From Favolaschia claudopus (Eukaryota > Basidiomycota > Agaricomycetes > Agaricales > Mycenaceae), in the NCBI GenBank assembly GCA_037176885.1, contig JAWWNJ010000174.1:62001-126000 (forward strand): a DNA stretch of 64,000 bases, given 5' to 3'. The position numbers and the translations under genes were made by a program. Positions 35,901-45,295 of this stretch are shown here, in pieces. Numbering within the stretch: position 1 is the first letter of the stretch; the number at the start of each line of letters is the position of its first letter. Below the pieces are notes generated by a model that was not told the DNA's origin, did not search any database, and saw nothing but the letters and a program-made list of their open reading frames with translations.

Positions 35901-38231
35901 TCATCGGCCCTCATAAGTCAACTTCAGACCCTCCTCCACTAGTTGAATCATTCGGCGCCGAATGTCAGAATGCGCATCAAGCGACGCTCCCCGCTCCTCC
36001 CTCGGCAATATCCTCACCTTCTCCAAAGGCGTCAAACGCCAACGAGACTCCAACATCTCCACCATAGCAACCTCCGACCCTGGGCAAGCAGGCTCACCTG
36101 GCGTAAGCACCAAGTTTCTCAAATTCGGAAGCACCGCATTATCGTTTCGATCATACATGAAAAACCTGAACAGCTCGTCTGTGAGATCCACGCCATGCGC
36201 CCGGTAAAGCCCCAGATCCACAAGCGACGGCATTTCGCGGAGCAGAGTTTTCAAGCGGGCGAGTTCGATGCTAACAAACACCAGAGAAAGCTTCTGCAGT
36301 TTAAGCCGCGAATGCGAGTGGAGAAGGTGGAGACTCTGCCACGAGGCGTCACGCAGGTCGAGAGAGATCAGACGCGGGAGTGTGAGTTGTTCGAACAGCG
36401 ATACGTCGTCAATGTCAAGATTATTCCAATTCAGCGTCGTCAATCTCTCCAGTACCGCTGACATAGCCGGCACCGAGATCCCCTCATCCGGGTCCGTCGC
36501 AAACTTCAAACATTCAACATGAGTGAGCTGCGGAAGAAGATACGCCGTCTGCAAAACATCGAGCGCGACGAATTCGAGATCCACGTGAGTTAGCGTACTC
36601 CAATCCAACGAGAACATACGACAGTTCAGATTCGTGAACGCAGAGCCCTCGACTCTGATGCTATGCAGGCGAGGTAGATCTTGGAAACACGCGAAAGCAG
36701 CAGCTGGGGTGTCCTCCCAGAGAATCGGACCGTCTGAACATCCGCCCCAGCCTTCGTATGGCAAGCAGAAATACTGGTGCCGCGAAAGATTGGACTGCGG
36801 ATCGTATGTTGCATCGCATTTGTCGATAACAGTAACGCTGAGGCGCTGTAGCAAGGGGAACGAGCCCGCCGGCGCGCTGAATAGCGGGAGATAATGTGCG
36901 GCGGGAAGGTCGAGAGCTCGCGGATACGGCGAGCGTGAAGGAGGAGAAATTGTACGATGGGGTTTTCAGTTTCTGGATAGCAGCTGCGGATGGTGAGTGC
37001 GAGTGGTCGGGGGGTGCTGCGTTCTAGCCACAGGGTGAGGAGGTTCTTGAGGCGAGCGAAGTGGTTGTTCGAGTGGAAGTTGAGAGGGATGCGAGTCCAG
37101 AGCTCAGGGATGGCAAGGGAGACATCGCGCCAACGCCTGCAGACCTGCGAAACTGCTTGCATGTCGGTCAGGCACGGTAGTTCCTCATCGAGGACATCGT
37201 CACGAACTACGATGAAGATCTCCGCCATGATTTCGAACGGAAGAGAGGGAAACGGTGCCTCCGTAGTAGATAAATATCCATCAAGATATTCGGTATTGCT
37301 TCCGCTGTTGAGAAATTTATGTACGAAACGTTGCAAGGCGCAAAGCTGTTCTGCATCTGAGTTGGAAGCGTCTTGCGGAAGAAGCAAATAATCGGTGACT
37401 GGGAGAAAGGCATGATTTGCAATACAGTCACGAATCCAGTGGGAAGAGACGACGATGGGACGAAATTCAGCGTGATAGAAGTCCCGTCCCGCAGCAATCG
37501 TTGGATCGGCGACCAGGTGAGTCGTATCATCTGTGAGGGTCGGCGCATATTGTCCTCCAAACAGCGAGACAGACTCGCAAATGAAGCGTTCATCAGCCGC
37601 GGACATCTAAGTATCGGTGGAGCAATAATGAGCTCAAATGAGTCAAATCCAACCCAGATTGAAAACAAAACGTACTTGGTATGCTGTAACGACAATGGAC
37701 GAAAAAAACATTGCGGGATCGGGAGAGTAGTATTCCGATCTAAAGGGGCGTCGTCATCGACCCTTTCAAGGACAACTTTATTGAGCTCACGGTCTTTTGG
37801 CACCACATTTGACAGAGGCGTATACCCATTCCGGCTGTATCAGTCGAGTCAAAGTCGAGTCAGTACTTGGAGAGCTATAGCCGACGCTGATAAGACGAGA
37901 ACTCTACCGTTACAAAGATGCCTCGGCATTTCGATGGCTCATATTTGCTGTAGTACAACCGGTCGACGATGATTCGTGTGGCGTCGGCGTGTTTCGTCGT
38001 TTCTTCCGCGTCGTTCTCATCAAGCGAGAATACAACCAAATCCCAGTTGCTGGTGTGTGGGTCAATGTAGTATACCACTCCAGTGAAGATGGGCTGCATC
38101 ACAGCGGCCATGCACCAAGTGTGTGTCCGTAGATGGTGGCGGGAAACAAGGAACGAAATGTTTGGCGATGAAGTGTTTGCAATCAGGGCGTGATTGAGAC
38201 AATCGCAAAGTTCGGCATCAGCGGCAATCAT
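35901..38231 (-). pseudogene. Tandem-BRCT plus F-box/LRR protein gene with a 2 bp frameshift
   Basis: Exons 37908-38231, 37791-37834, 37676-37739 and from 37606 downward join with clean GT-AG introns. BRCT 1: GVVYYIDPHTSNWDLVVFSL through RGIFVT, PEWVYASVKCGAKRP. BRCT 2: EYYSPDPAMFFSSIVVTAYQ, GGQYAPTLTDDTTHLV, PIVVSSHWIRDCIANHAFLP. Then an F-box (FPSLPFEIMAEIF, VCRRWRDVSLAIPELWTRI) and leucine-rich repeats to the stop at 35901. The frame breaks once near 36912-36917, where GAGCTCTCGACC replaces the expected GAGCTCGACC. Removing two bases rejoins IREL to DLPAAHYLPLFSAP. Everything else is intact, so the lesion is recent, a sequencing error or an allele. The true start may be the Met at 38099 (MQPIFTG). 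BRCT domains bind phosphopeptides; joining them to an F-box suggests a substrate adaptor of an SCF ubiquitin ligase (inference). Confidence 0.75.
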
Positions 38232-38594
38232 GTATAAGACCGATCACCCCTTTCTTTGTGCTTACCACCACCTTCAACCGATCCCCAGCTCGCAGTCTTC
38301 AAGGGTGTTACATTCGACTGGGCACTAACTTCTCCTTGGACTGAATGCTATCTGGAAAGGTCAGTGGCGCGCCGTCAACGCGCCGTTTCCGCCAACACTA
38401 TGACTTTTAAGTTCTGACTCCGAGTGGCAAAGGTCATTAATTAGTAATTACTAGGTACGCAACGACGTTTTGGAAATGTCTTCAAACTCGTGATCGCTTG
38501 GTTATTAGAGTGTGAAGTTCACCTGTCCAAGTAACCTGCGCCTCGTTTTTATCACCTCGTTCCACAAAATAAGGTACCCAACTTAATCAGAGCA
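38232..38594. other. Divergent promoter region
   Basis: 363 bases between the start of the BRCT/F-box gene (minus) and the start of 2OG copy 3 (plus). Both promoters must lie here. No motif was assigned. Confidence 0.5.
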
Positions 38595-38759
38595 ATGTCG
38601 ACAACCGTACTTACGTTCGTTTTCGTTTATCCTCAGCCTATCCGAGCTGACTTGAAGCAGTTTGAAAACGATGCTACATCTGTAGCAGCGCCGACAATCA
38701 AAAGTCACCTGAAGACTTTGCGCAAAGCCATCCGCAAGGATACCCCATACACAGCGGGG

Positions 38760-38764
38760 GTACA
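38760..38764. repeat. Left target site duplication GTACA of the LTR element
   Basis: GTACA immediately precedes the 5' LTR and recurs at 42410-42414 directly after the 3' LTR. Five bases is the usual duplication made by Ty3/Gypsy and many other retroviral-type integrases. Confidence 0.9.
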
Positions 38765-39104
38765 TGTAACGGTCCGCTCTCACGAATATTATTTCTTTGC
38801 ATTATTCTCAATACATGACGCTCATTCCTCCCAGTTGATTGATTTACCGATCTTGCGGGCGCCAAGGGCGCCGCGCAAGCCACTGACGTTCCTTTAGCTG
38901 AAGGATCACGGAGCTGCTCCGTGATCCTTTCTTTTTCCGTTGCTTACTGATGTAGTATATAAGACCTGTTGTTCCGTAGTTAGTAGGCTAGAGAATAGTA
39001 TCCCTACGCCACTCACCTCGTCTGAACGCCCTCCTGAGACGATTCTTCTGTGTGCCGGAACTAGCCGCCATCGTTAGGTCTACTTTGGGCAGCTCTCCGT
39101 CACA
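38765..39104 (+). repeat. 5' LTR
   Basis: 340 bp. Contains a TATATAAG box at 38956-38963, a 14 bp hairpin with a one-base loop at 38901-38929 (AAGGATCACGGAGC and its complement) and a GC-rich hairpin at 38852-38879 (CTTGCGGGCGCC/GGCGCCGCGCAAG). Both structures are conserved in the 3' LTR. Confidence 0.92.
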
Positions 39105-39211
39105 TCTTTTTGAGTGCTCGATAATCCGTCGCTACCCTGCTGGTTACCCCTCTGGCTGATCACCCGAGCATACCACTCTGTCGACGACAACAACCCCGAC
39201 TAACTGCGGAT

Positions 39212-41581
39212 ATGGATATGAACTCACCCACCGATTCGCGGGCGAGCTCACCTGCTCGTCGCCCCTCTCCGTCGGCTCTGCCTAGTCCTCCAGCGTTGTT
39301 CTTTGGGTCCATTGAGGCTGGTACGTCCCCTTCACCTACCGCCACTTCGGTGGTGAGACGCACCGTTGCTTCGGCGACGCGGCCTTCGGGCGATACCTCT
39401 TCGGAGAGACCTTCCGCTGCTTTGTCAGTGAGAGCCGTTGCTTCGGCGACGAGAAATATCAACCCAAACCCAACCCGTTTGGCGGAACCCTCGACGGTGA
39501 GATCTCGTAGTGCTGTCAGCACTGACGAATCTCTGGATTTTCGCTTGCATCCCGCAAGCATTGATACCGATGTGTTGGTGGATGTTTCCACGCCGGATGA
39601 TATTGCTGGCGGGGCTTATACCTCCGTCAACCATAGTTTATTGTTTCATGGTAGCACGCACCTTCGTGATAATAATACGTTGAGTAACGGATTAGCTACC
39701 CGTTCCATCATCGACATGAGTTATGAAGAGCTTCATGAACTTGCTGAGCAGCACGAGGCTTACGCCGCTCAGCTTCGCGTTCAGATGCAACACAAGAATG
39801 CGAATGATATGTCTCCTTGGGGAGACGTAAGTGTTCTCGAGAATTTTGATTCCAAGGATTACGAACATACCTTGGATGCCTTCGCCGATGAAAGCATCGC
39901 AAAGCGCAGACGCGTGACGACGCGTAAAGAGTTCGAGGAAGATAGAGCTCCTCAACCAAAACCAGAAGCTGAGAAGATAGAAGTACCTTCTCAGGCCCAA
40001 GCATTGGATGGAGAGTTCCCATCTGATAGCGCTTCAGAGTTGAAGCCTGGAGTTCCAGAGTTGGAATTACCTGCGGTTCAAAAAGTTGAACCTCAATTGC
40101 GCTTGATTGCCTCAGAACGTGATAGCCAAATCGATCACGCTCTCTCGTCCGATACGATAAGTTCCTCGGACAAAGAAAAGTTAGTTCAGTTGCTTGACAA
40201 AATCAGTGAGCTTGAGAGGCGCGCAATGACTAGCTCACCGGAAGTGAGCGAGTCCAAGGACTTATCAAAGTCCTCGACCAAACCCAAGCTGCGAGGCGCA
40301 TCGTTGGGTAGATTGGCTCCTGGGAGCTTCCTTGATAAAACCTTGCGTGGAGAGATTAAAACCGGCCTTTATCAGTCGCCGTCCGATTCGCCAGATGACT
40401 CTCCGAGCTCGAGTGGTAACTCCAGCTCTTCGAGTGACGCCGAATCTGGATCGCGACGCCGCCAGTCCATCCCCCGCAGATCTTCGAAGCGAGAACGAGG
40501 CTCCAGACGTAAGCGCAGAATGCGGCTAAAGCCAATCAGTCCTTCACGTTACGACGGCGAACCAGACGCGAATAAAATTCAACGGTTCGCACGAGAAGCG
40601 AAGACCTATGTTGAGATGGGTCACGTACCGGAGGAGCGACAAGTCTACTTTGTGTCCTATTTCTTGGATGGCAAAGCATTAGAATTTTACCATCAGATTG
40701 TCATGAGGGACAACGATGATTGGGACCTACAAAGATTTTTTGTTGAACTCTGGGGATTCTGCTTTCCAGTTGATTTCCGCAACCAACAGCGCGAGCGACT
40801 GAAGCGTTGCTATCAAGGCAACAAGACAGTCGCAGAACACGTTGCAGACTGGTCTCAAATTTTCAACACTATTGGAATTGTTGACAGCCAAGACAAGGTG
40901 GTTCAATTATTTAATAGTTTTACCTCGAAAGTCCGAATGGAAATTGCTCGGCAGCATCTCAACCCAGAGAACGCTAGCTGGGATGAGATTGTGAAAGCTG
41001 CAATCGATGCCGAGGTCATCGTTCAAATTGAAAACCGACTGGATGACACAGATGATCAGTATTCTGAAAACTCGAATGAAAACTCACAATCTGAAGATGA
41101 TATTGACGAATCCGGTACAGATTCGAACGACAATGACTCCAATGAAAGCCCTACTGAGGATGATCAGTACGACAACGATGATGGAAATGCCGACGAACCG
41201 GCCGAAGACGAATACAACGAGTACGAGTCCGATGAGGATCGTGCTGAACATGATGATGAGGAATCCTCCAAGCGAGGAGATGGAGGGCGTACCGACGCCC
41301 GAGACGATGATAAGCGCGATGAGTACATGCGGAAAGGCTTGTGTTTTAACTGTGGAGGCCGTGGTCATCGCGCTCGAGACTGCCCTTCCCCGAGATCAGT
41401 AAGAAACACAGCTGATAATGAGATTGCGACGCACGCAATTTATTTCCCTCATAGCCCAAACTCCCGCAGCACGCTCGCTGAAACCACTGAGATGGGTATG
41501 TATGTCGGAAGCGTGCGATTTAATATTCCTCTCGAAGTCGAGGAGGGCGAGGTGGAACCCATGGAAACTTTTGCTGATTGA
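39212..41581 (+). CDS. gag: Retrotransposon Gag polyprotein with zinc knuckle
   Basis: A 789-residue uninterrupted frame. Residues 1-340 are a low-complexity Ser/Pro/Glu-rich arm. A basic stretch (RRKRRMRLKPISPSRYDGEP) begins the capsid-like retrotransposon Gag domain at about residue 445: EAKTYVEMGHVPEERQVYFV, FLDGKALEFYHQIVMRDNDD, LWGFCFPVDFRNQQRERLKR and VKAAIDAEVIVQIENRL. After a very acidic spacer comes a CCHC knuckle, CFNCGGRGHRARDC (about residue 710), which binds RNA. The protein should build the virus-like particle. The intact frame over 2.4 kb suggests recent selection or recent insertion. No pol frame follows. Confidence 0.9.
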   Translation: MDMNSPTDSRASSPARRPSPSALPSPPALFFGSIEAGTSPSPTATSVVRRTVASATRPSGDTSSERPSAALSVRAVASATRNINPNPTRLAEPSTVRSRSAVSTDESLDFRLHPASIDTDVLVDVSTPDDIAGGAYTSVNHSLLFHGSTHLRDNNTLSNGLATRSIIDMSYEELHELAEQHEAYAAQLRVQMQHKNANDMSPWGDVSVLENFDSKDYEHTLDAFADESIAKRRRVTTRKEFEEDRAPQPKPEAEKIEVPSQAQALDGEFPSDSASELKPGVPELELPAVQKVEPQLRLIASERDSQIDHALSSDTISSSDKEKLVQLLDKISELERRAMTSSPEVSESKDLSKSSTKPKLRGASLGRLAPGSFLDKTLRGEIKTGLYQSPSDSPDDSPSSSGNSSSSSDAESGSRRRQSIPRRSSKRERGSRRKRRMRLKPISPSRYDGEPDANKIQRFAREAKTYVEMGHVPEERQVYFVSYFLDGKALEFYHQIVMRDNDDWDLQRFFVELWGFCFPVDFRNQQRERLKRCYQGNKTVAEHVADWSQIFNTIGIVDSQDKVVQLFNSFTSKVRMEIARQHLNPENASWDEIVKAAIDAEVIVQIENRLDDTDDQYSENSNENSQSEDDIDESGTDSNDNDSNESPTEDDQYDNDDGNADEPAEDEYNEYESDEDRAEHDDEESSKRGDGGRTDARDDDKRDEYMRKGLCFNCGGRGHRARDCPSPRSVRNTADNEIATHAIYFPHSPNSRSTLAETTEMGMYVGSVRFNIPLEVEEGEVEPMETFAD

Positions 41582-42069
41582 AGCGCAATGTCGCCTTCGA
41601 GACGAACCGTTATACAGATTCCCCTTCCCTTGAAGCGATTCCACATGCTGAAAAGAGGTTGATTCCCACAGATTTTGAAGTCAAACCGGACGCAAAGTTC
41701 ACGGAGCAATCCGACGCGAAGACAAGACTGAATCGAGTCGGTTCTGACTTGAAGTCAAGAAATCGTGGACACCTGACGGAGGGCGAAAGTGCAAAAGACG
41801 CAGGTGCGAAGCACGATGTCCATTTGCTGTCGTCACACAACGGCAAGGTGGATGAGCCAAACGGTGGTGGTGGTTGAAAGCAAGTCGAGATTGACAGCGC
41901 AGATCCCGTTGATCCGTTACGTCAAACGGAGTTCGGTGTTCAATTTCGAGCCAAATCCGAATTGAACACCGTTGAACATGCTCAACGATCGACTCACGCA
42001 CATCCTCCACTGCAAGAACTAAACCGATCCTAATTGAGGCCAACTCGCATCGTTGACCTAGAGGGCGGA
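41582..42069 (+). other. Non-coding 3' part of the LTR element
   Basis: About 490 bases between the gag stop and the 3' LTR. A short frame of about 99 codons overlaps the gag stop but has no pol-like motif. An inverted repeat (CGGTGTTCAATTTCG and CGAATTGAACACCG, about 41931-41973) could form an RNA hairpin. The end is purine-rich. Confidence 0.6.
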
Positions 42070-42409
42070 TGTAACGGTCCACTCTCACGAATATTATTTC
42101 TTTGCATTATTCTCAATACATGACGCTCATTCCTCCCAGTTGATTGATTTACCGATCTTGCGGGCGCCAAGGGCGCCGCGCAAGCCACTGACGTTCCTTT
42201 AGCTGAAGGATCACGGAGCTGCTCCGTGATCCTTTCTTTTTCCGTTGCTTACTGATGTAGTATATAAGACCTGTTGTTCCGTAGTTAGGAGGCTAGTCAA
42301 TAGTATCCCTACGCCACTCACCTCGTCTGAACGCCCTCCTGAGACGATTCTTCTGTGTGCCGGAACTAGCCGCCATCGTTAGGTCTACTTTGGGCAGCTC
42401 TCCGTCACA
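42070..42409 (+). repeat. 3' LTR
   Basis: 340 bp, four substitutions from the 5' LTR, followed at 42410-42414 by the right copy of the GTACA duplication. Confidence 0.92.
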
Positions 42410-42424
42410 GTACATCATCTCAAG

Positions 42425-42825
42425 TAGCGCTGTGTTGGAATCAAAATCTGGGCTGTGAGAAATGTGAGATTCAAACCACCCCCCTGGTTATTTAACATGG
42501 GCATGTTAATAACAGGGTTTATAACATGACGTAAGCCCACCCAGAAAAATTTTTCCGCCTGATTTTCAGCTGACTTTCTTGAAATTTGCCTCAAATTCGC
42601 CTTCGACGCCCTCCGGGCAGAGGAGAGTGATTTTTGACTCAATTCTCAGCATCCCAAGGGCGAAATTAGGCTGCAAAAGTGGTGTCCAAGGCACCGCAGG
42701 GGCCCCTTCCTAACACATAAATAACAGGTGTTTCTGGACCTCAATTGTGAGAAATGTAATTTACATGTTAATAACAGTGTTATAAAGTACCTGTTATATA
42801 ACACGTTGATTCCTACACAGCGCTA
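42425..42825. mobile_element. hAT-like MITE (401 bp)
   Basis: Inverted termini TAGCGCTGTGTTGGAATC and TAGCGCTGTGTAGGAATC (one mismatch in 18). It is flanked by an 8 bp target duplication ATCTCAAG (42417-42424 and 42826-42833). An 8 bp duplication with TAGxG-type ends is the hallmark of the hAT superfamily. The interior is non-coding and has several ATAACAGG-like repeats. It sits ten bases after the end of the 3' LTR. Confidence 0.9.
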
Positions 42826-44395
42826 ATCTCAAGCCCGAAGACCTGGCAATCTATTATAGCGTTGACGGCGACCGTCCTCGGTGGGTCTCAGATTTACAAC
42901 TCTGGAAAGTGCCCACAATCGAATACTACCGGCAGAGAAATCAATCTGGGCAACGCGTCGAGAGACGAGCTCCAGGACCTCGCCGCCGCATGCCAGAAAG
43001 CCACATTCGGGCTCAATCATGAAGACGTCCTGGACGAGACGTATCGAAAGGCGGGAAAGATGGATCTAGACAAGTTTGCCACCCGGCTCGACGTCCTCAG
43101 TTCGGGGCTGTTGGCCGCAATCAGGCCCACTATCATGCAGGGGCAAACTGAAGCTGACGACAAGACTCTCATTGCGGCACTGTACAAACTCAATGTCTAC
43201 GGTGAGTGGCATAACTGCATCCATCATCTTTGTTTATTTGAACGATTTCTTTCGTAGGACCTGGATCGTTCTTCAAAGCGCACCAAGACACTCCTCGAAG
43301 CGATACAATGATCGGCTCTCTCGTGATCGTCTTCCCCACTCCCCACGAAGGCGGCGAGCTCACCCTCGAACACGACGAAACGGTCTGGACTTTCGACTCC
43401 GCCGCCAAAATCGCTGAATCCGCCCACCCCTCCTCCTCCGTCGCCTACGTCGCATTCTACAGCGACGTCATCCACACCGTCGAGCCTGTGAAATCCGGCT
43501 ACCGCGTCACCCTCACCTACAACCTCTTCCTCCGTGACGAAGCCATCCACTCTCTCACTAATGGGGGCACACGCGTTCTCCCAGACCACCACCCCGATCG
43601 TCTATTCGATAATACCCTCCGCATCCTTCTCGCAGATGAAGAATTCCTCCCGAACGGCGGGTTATTGGGATTCGGGCTGACTCATCGATACCCCATTCCA
43701 TCGGACGAGAAGTACCCTCGCATCGAACCCTTGCTGAAGTTGTTGAAAGGGAGCGATGCGCGGATTCGCGGTGTCGCCGAAGACGTCGGGCTTTCAACGA
43801 AAGTCAAGATTGTCTATGATACCTACACGGTGGGTTATAGTTATACGTCCCGTGAGGATGCAAAAGACATCCTCGCCAACGATGTCATAGATCTGGACGA
43901 CTGGAACGAGGAGGCTGATGGGCCGCTGGAGGAGGCGCTCGAGAGCCACGGGGTGGTTTTGAGTTACGAAGACGACAGTGAAGACGCAACAGATGAGACG
44001 CGGGTGCACTGGGTCGTTCCGTTCAATCGCCGGAATATAGCGAAGTCGCGGTATATTGGGCAGGGGAACGAGGCGTCGATGCAGTTCGTTTATGGGAGTG
44101 CTGCGCTGTTCGTCGAGGTGCCGGGGGTTGGGCGGGGGGTGCGTGCGGTTGGGCATGATAATGTTGGGGATGAGGATGAACAAGAGGTGGAGGAGGGAAA
44201 GAGGAAGAAAAAAAAGAGGAAGACGAAACATCCTGCGATGTAAAGTGGTGTGTGCCTGTCATCAGATTCTTGAACATGCGCGTTAATTTGGGTTCGATCG
44301 CCGCCAGGAACGCAGTCGATTAGCTTTAAATAGTGTAGAGCTGCCGCATACCTACAAGGTGTCAACCAAACGAACATTTTCTTTTTATGGTTGTG

Positions 44396-45289
44396 TATGG
44401 GCGATATATTGTGCAATAAATAATTTCGACTTCTGCCGAGATTTGAGTACAACCAGTGATCTTGGAGGCGACTTGTCGAACTTGTTGACAACCTCAAAAC
44501 GCATCGGCAACAACTTACATGACAACTTGCATGTTATGCAACTGCATTTGGGTAGAACTTCTCTTGCTCTGCTCCCACTACAACGACAACCTCTGACCGG
44601 ACCACACACAACTCTGGAACCAACATCACGGAATTAGCTGATCGCTCATTCGGCCCACCATCAATTGGCTCGGCACATCGGCGGTTTTTCTTTACATTCC
44701 TTCCAGAGTTCCGGTAGCGGAAAGCCCGTTGAACAATTAGTCATGCTAAGATTTAACTGGCTAATAGAGTACGTCTGTAAATTTTCTGTTGGGACTAAAC
44801 CTTCACTGCAGACCTTGAACATGGAACACATGAATCAACTAAATATTAGAAAGGACCAAATCCTTGTTTCAAATCTTCTCGGATCTCTCAACTGGATGGT
44901 CAGAATATATCTGTACTGTTATGCTGTCTCTATGTCTTCCAAAGGATCCCGCTCATCTTCTCTCAGCCGTCGATCCCCCCACGTCAATTGCTAGCAACAT
45001 CGGCGTGATGGACATCAAGCCGAGGACATGCCGAGCACATCGGCAAGTGGGAATGCATTCAGAATATGTGCAATAGGTGAGAGTTGTTAAAGCTTCATGT
45101 TGTGGGTGTGAGTAGCTTCAGTTGTATCAGAATAAAGTTGCCGCCAAGGATGTTGTCGAAATCAGAGTTCAAGTTGTCGCTAACCGAAGTTGCCTACAAA
45201 TGTTCGTTAATTTACGTCGGTTGTCGCTTTTTTTCGCTAAATTCAGTCAAGTTGCCGATTTTGATTTTTTGCACAGTATATGTGCCATA
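44396..45289. mobile_element. 894 bp non-autonomous DNA transposon, TATGG ends, 6 bp target duplication
   Basis: The left end reads TATGGGCGATATATTGTGCA; the right end, on the other strand, reads TATGGCACATATACTGTGCA. Both continue with imperfect matches. GTTGTG flanks it on both sides (44390-44395 and 45290-45295). Near both ends a CGRCAAC motif is iterated (for example CGGCAACAACTT on the left, and GTTGCCG, GTTGTCG in inverse on the right), the same layout as the larger TATGG-ended element at 26130. No transposase frame. It lies between 2OG copy 3 and the small secreted protein gene. Confidence 0.75.
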
Positions 45290-45295
45290 GTTGTG

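Larger units (their letters stand above)
38765..42409 (+). mobile_element. Gag-only LTR retrotransposon (3.6 kb)
   Basis: Two 340 bp LTRs (38765-39104 and 42070-42409) start TGTAAC and end GTCACA. They differ at only four positions, which indicates a young insertion. The 3 kb interior contains one long gag frame and then about 490 bases without a pol gene: no protease, reverse transcriptase, RNase H or integrase frame is present. A purine run (AGAGGGCGGA) just before the 3' LTR fits a polypurine tract. The primer-binding site after the 5' LTR was not recognised. The copy must have been mobilised by enzymes from a complete relative. Confidence 0.9.
38595..44243 (+). pseudogene. 2OG-Fe(II) dioxygenase-like gene, copy 3, interrupted by two mobile elements
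   Basis: Exon 1 (MSTT, 38595-38606) and intron 38607-38660 lead into exon 2, which reads HLKTLRKAIRKDTPYTAGVH up to 38764. There an LTR element (38765-42409) and then a hAT-like MITE (42425-42825) interrupt the codons. The exon resumes at 42834 with PEDLAIYYSVDGDRPR. Removing both elements and one copy of each target duplication restores the frame exactly. The rest is intact: intron 42881-42935, DLAAACQKATFGLNHEDVLD, intron 43202-43257, GPGSFFKAHQDTPR with the iron ligands, GSLVIVFPTPHEGGELTLEH, HTVEPVKSGYRVTLTYN and a basic Lys-rich tail to 44243. Unless both elements are spliced from the RNA, no full-length protein can be made. A shorter product from an internal Met is possible. Confidence 0.88.

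Noticed and set aside
36869..36919. GT...AG pair that might remove the frameshift in the BRCT/F-box gene as an intron
   Set aside because: The possible 51-base intron (GTATCC...TTCAG) does not restore the downstream frame, and it would delete the conserved IRELDLPAAHYL segment.
41578..41877. Second frame after gag as a pol remnant
   Set aside because: 99 codons without protease, RT or integrase motifs. Counted as non-coding.
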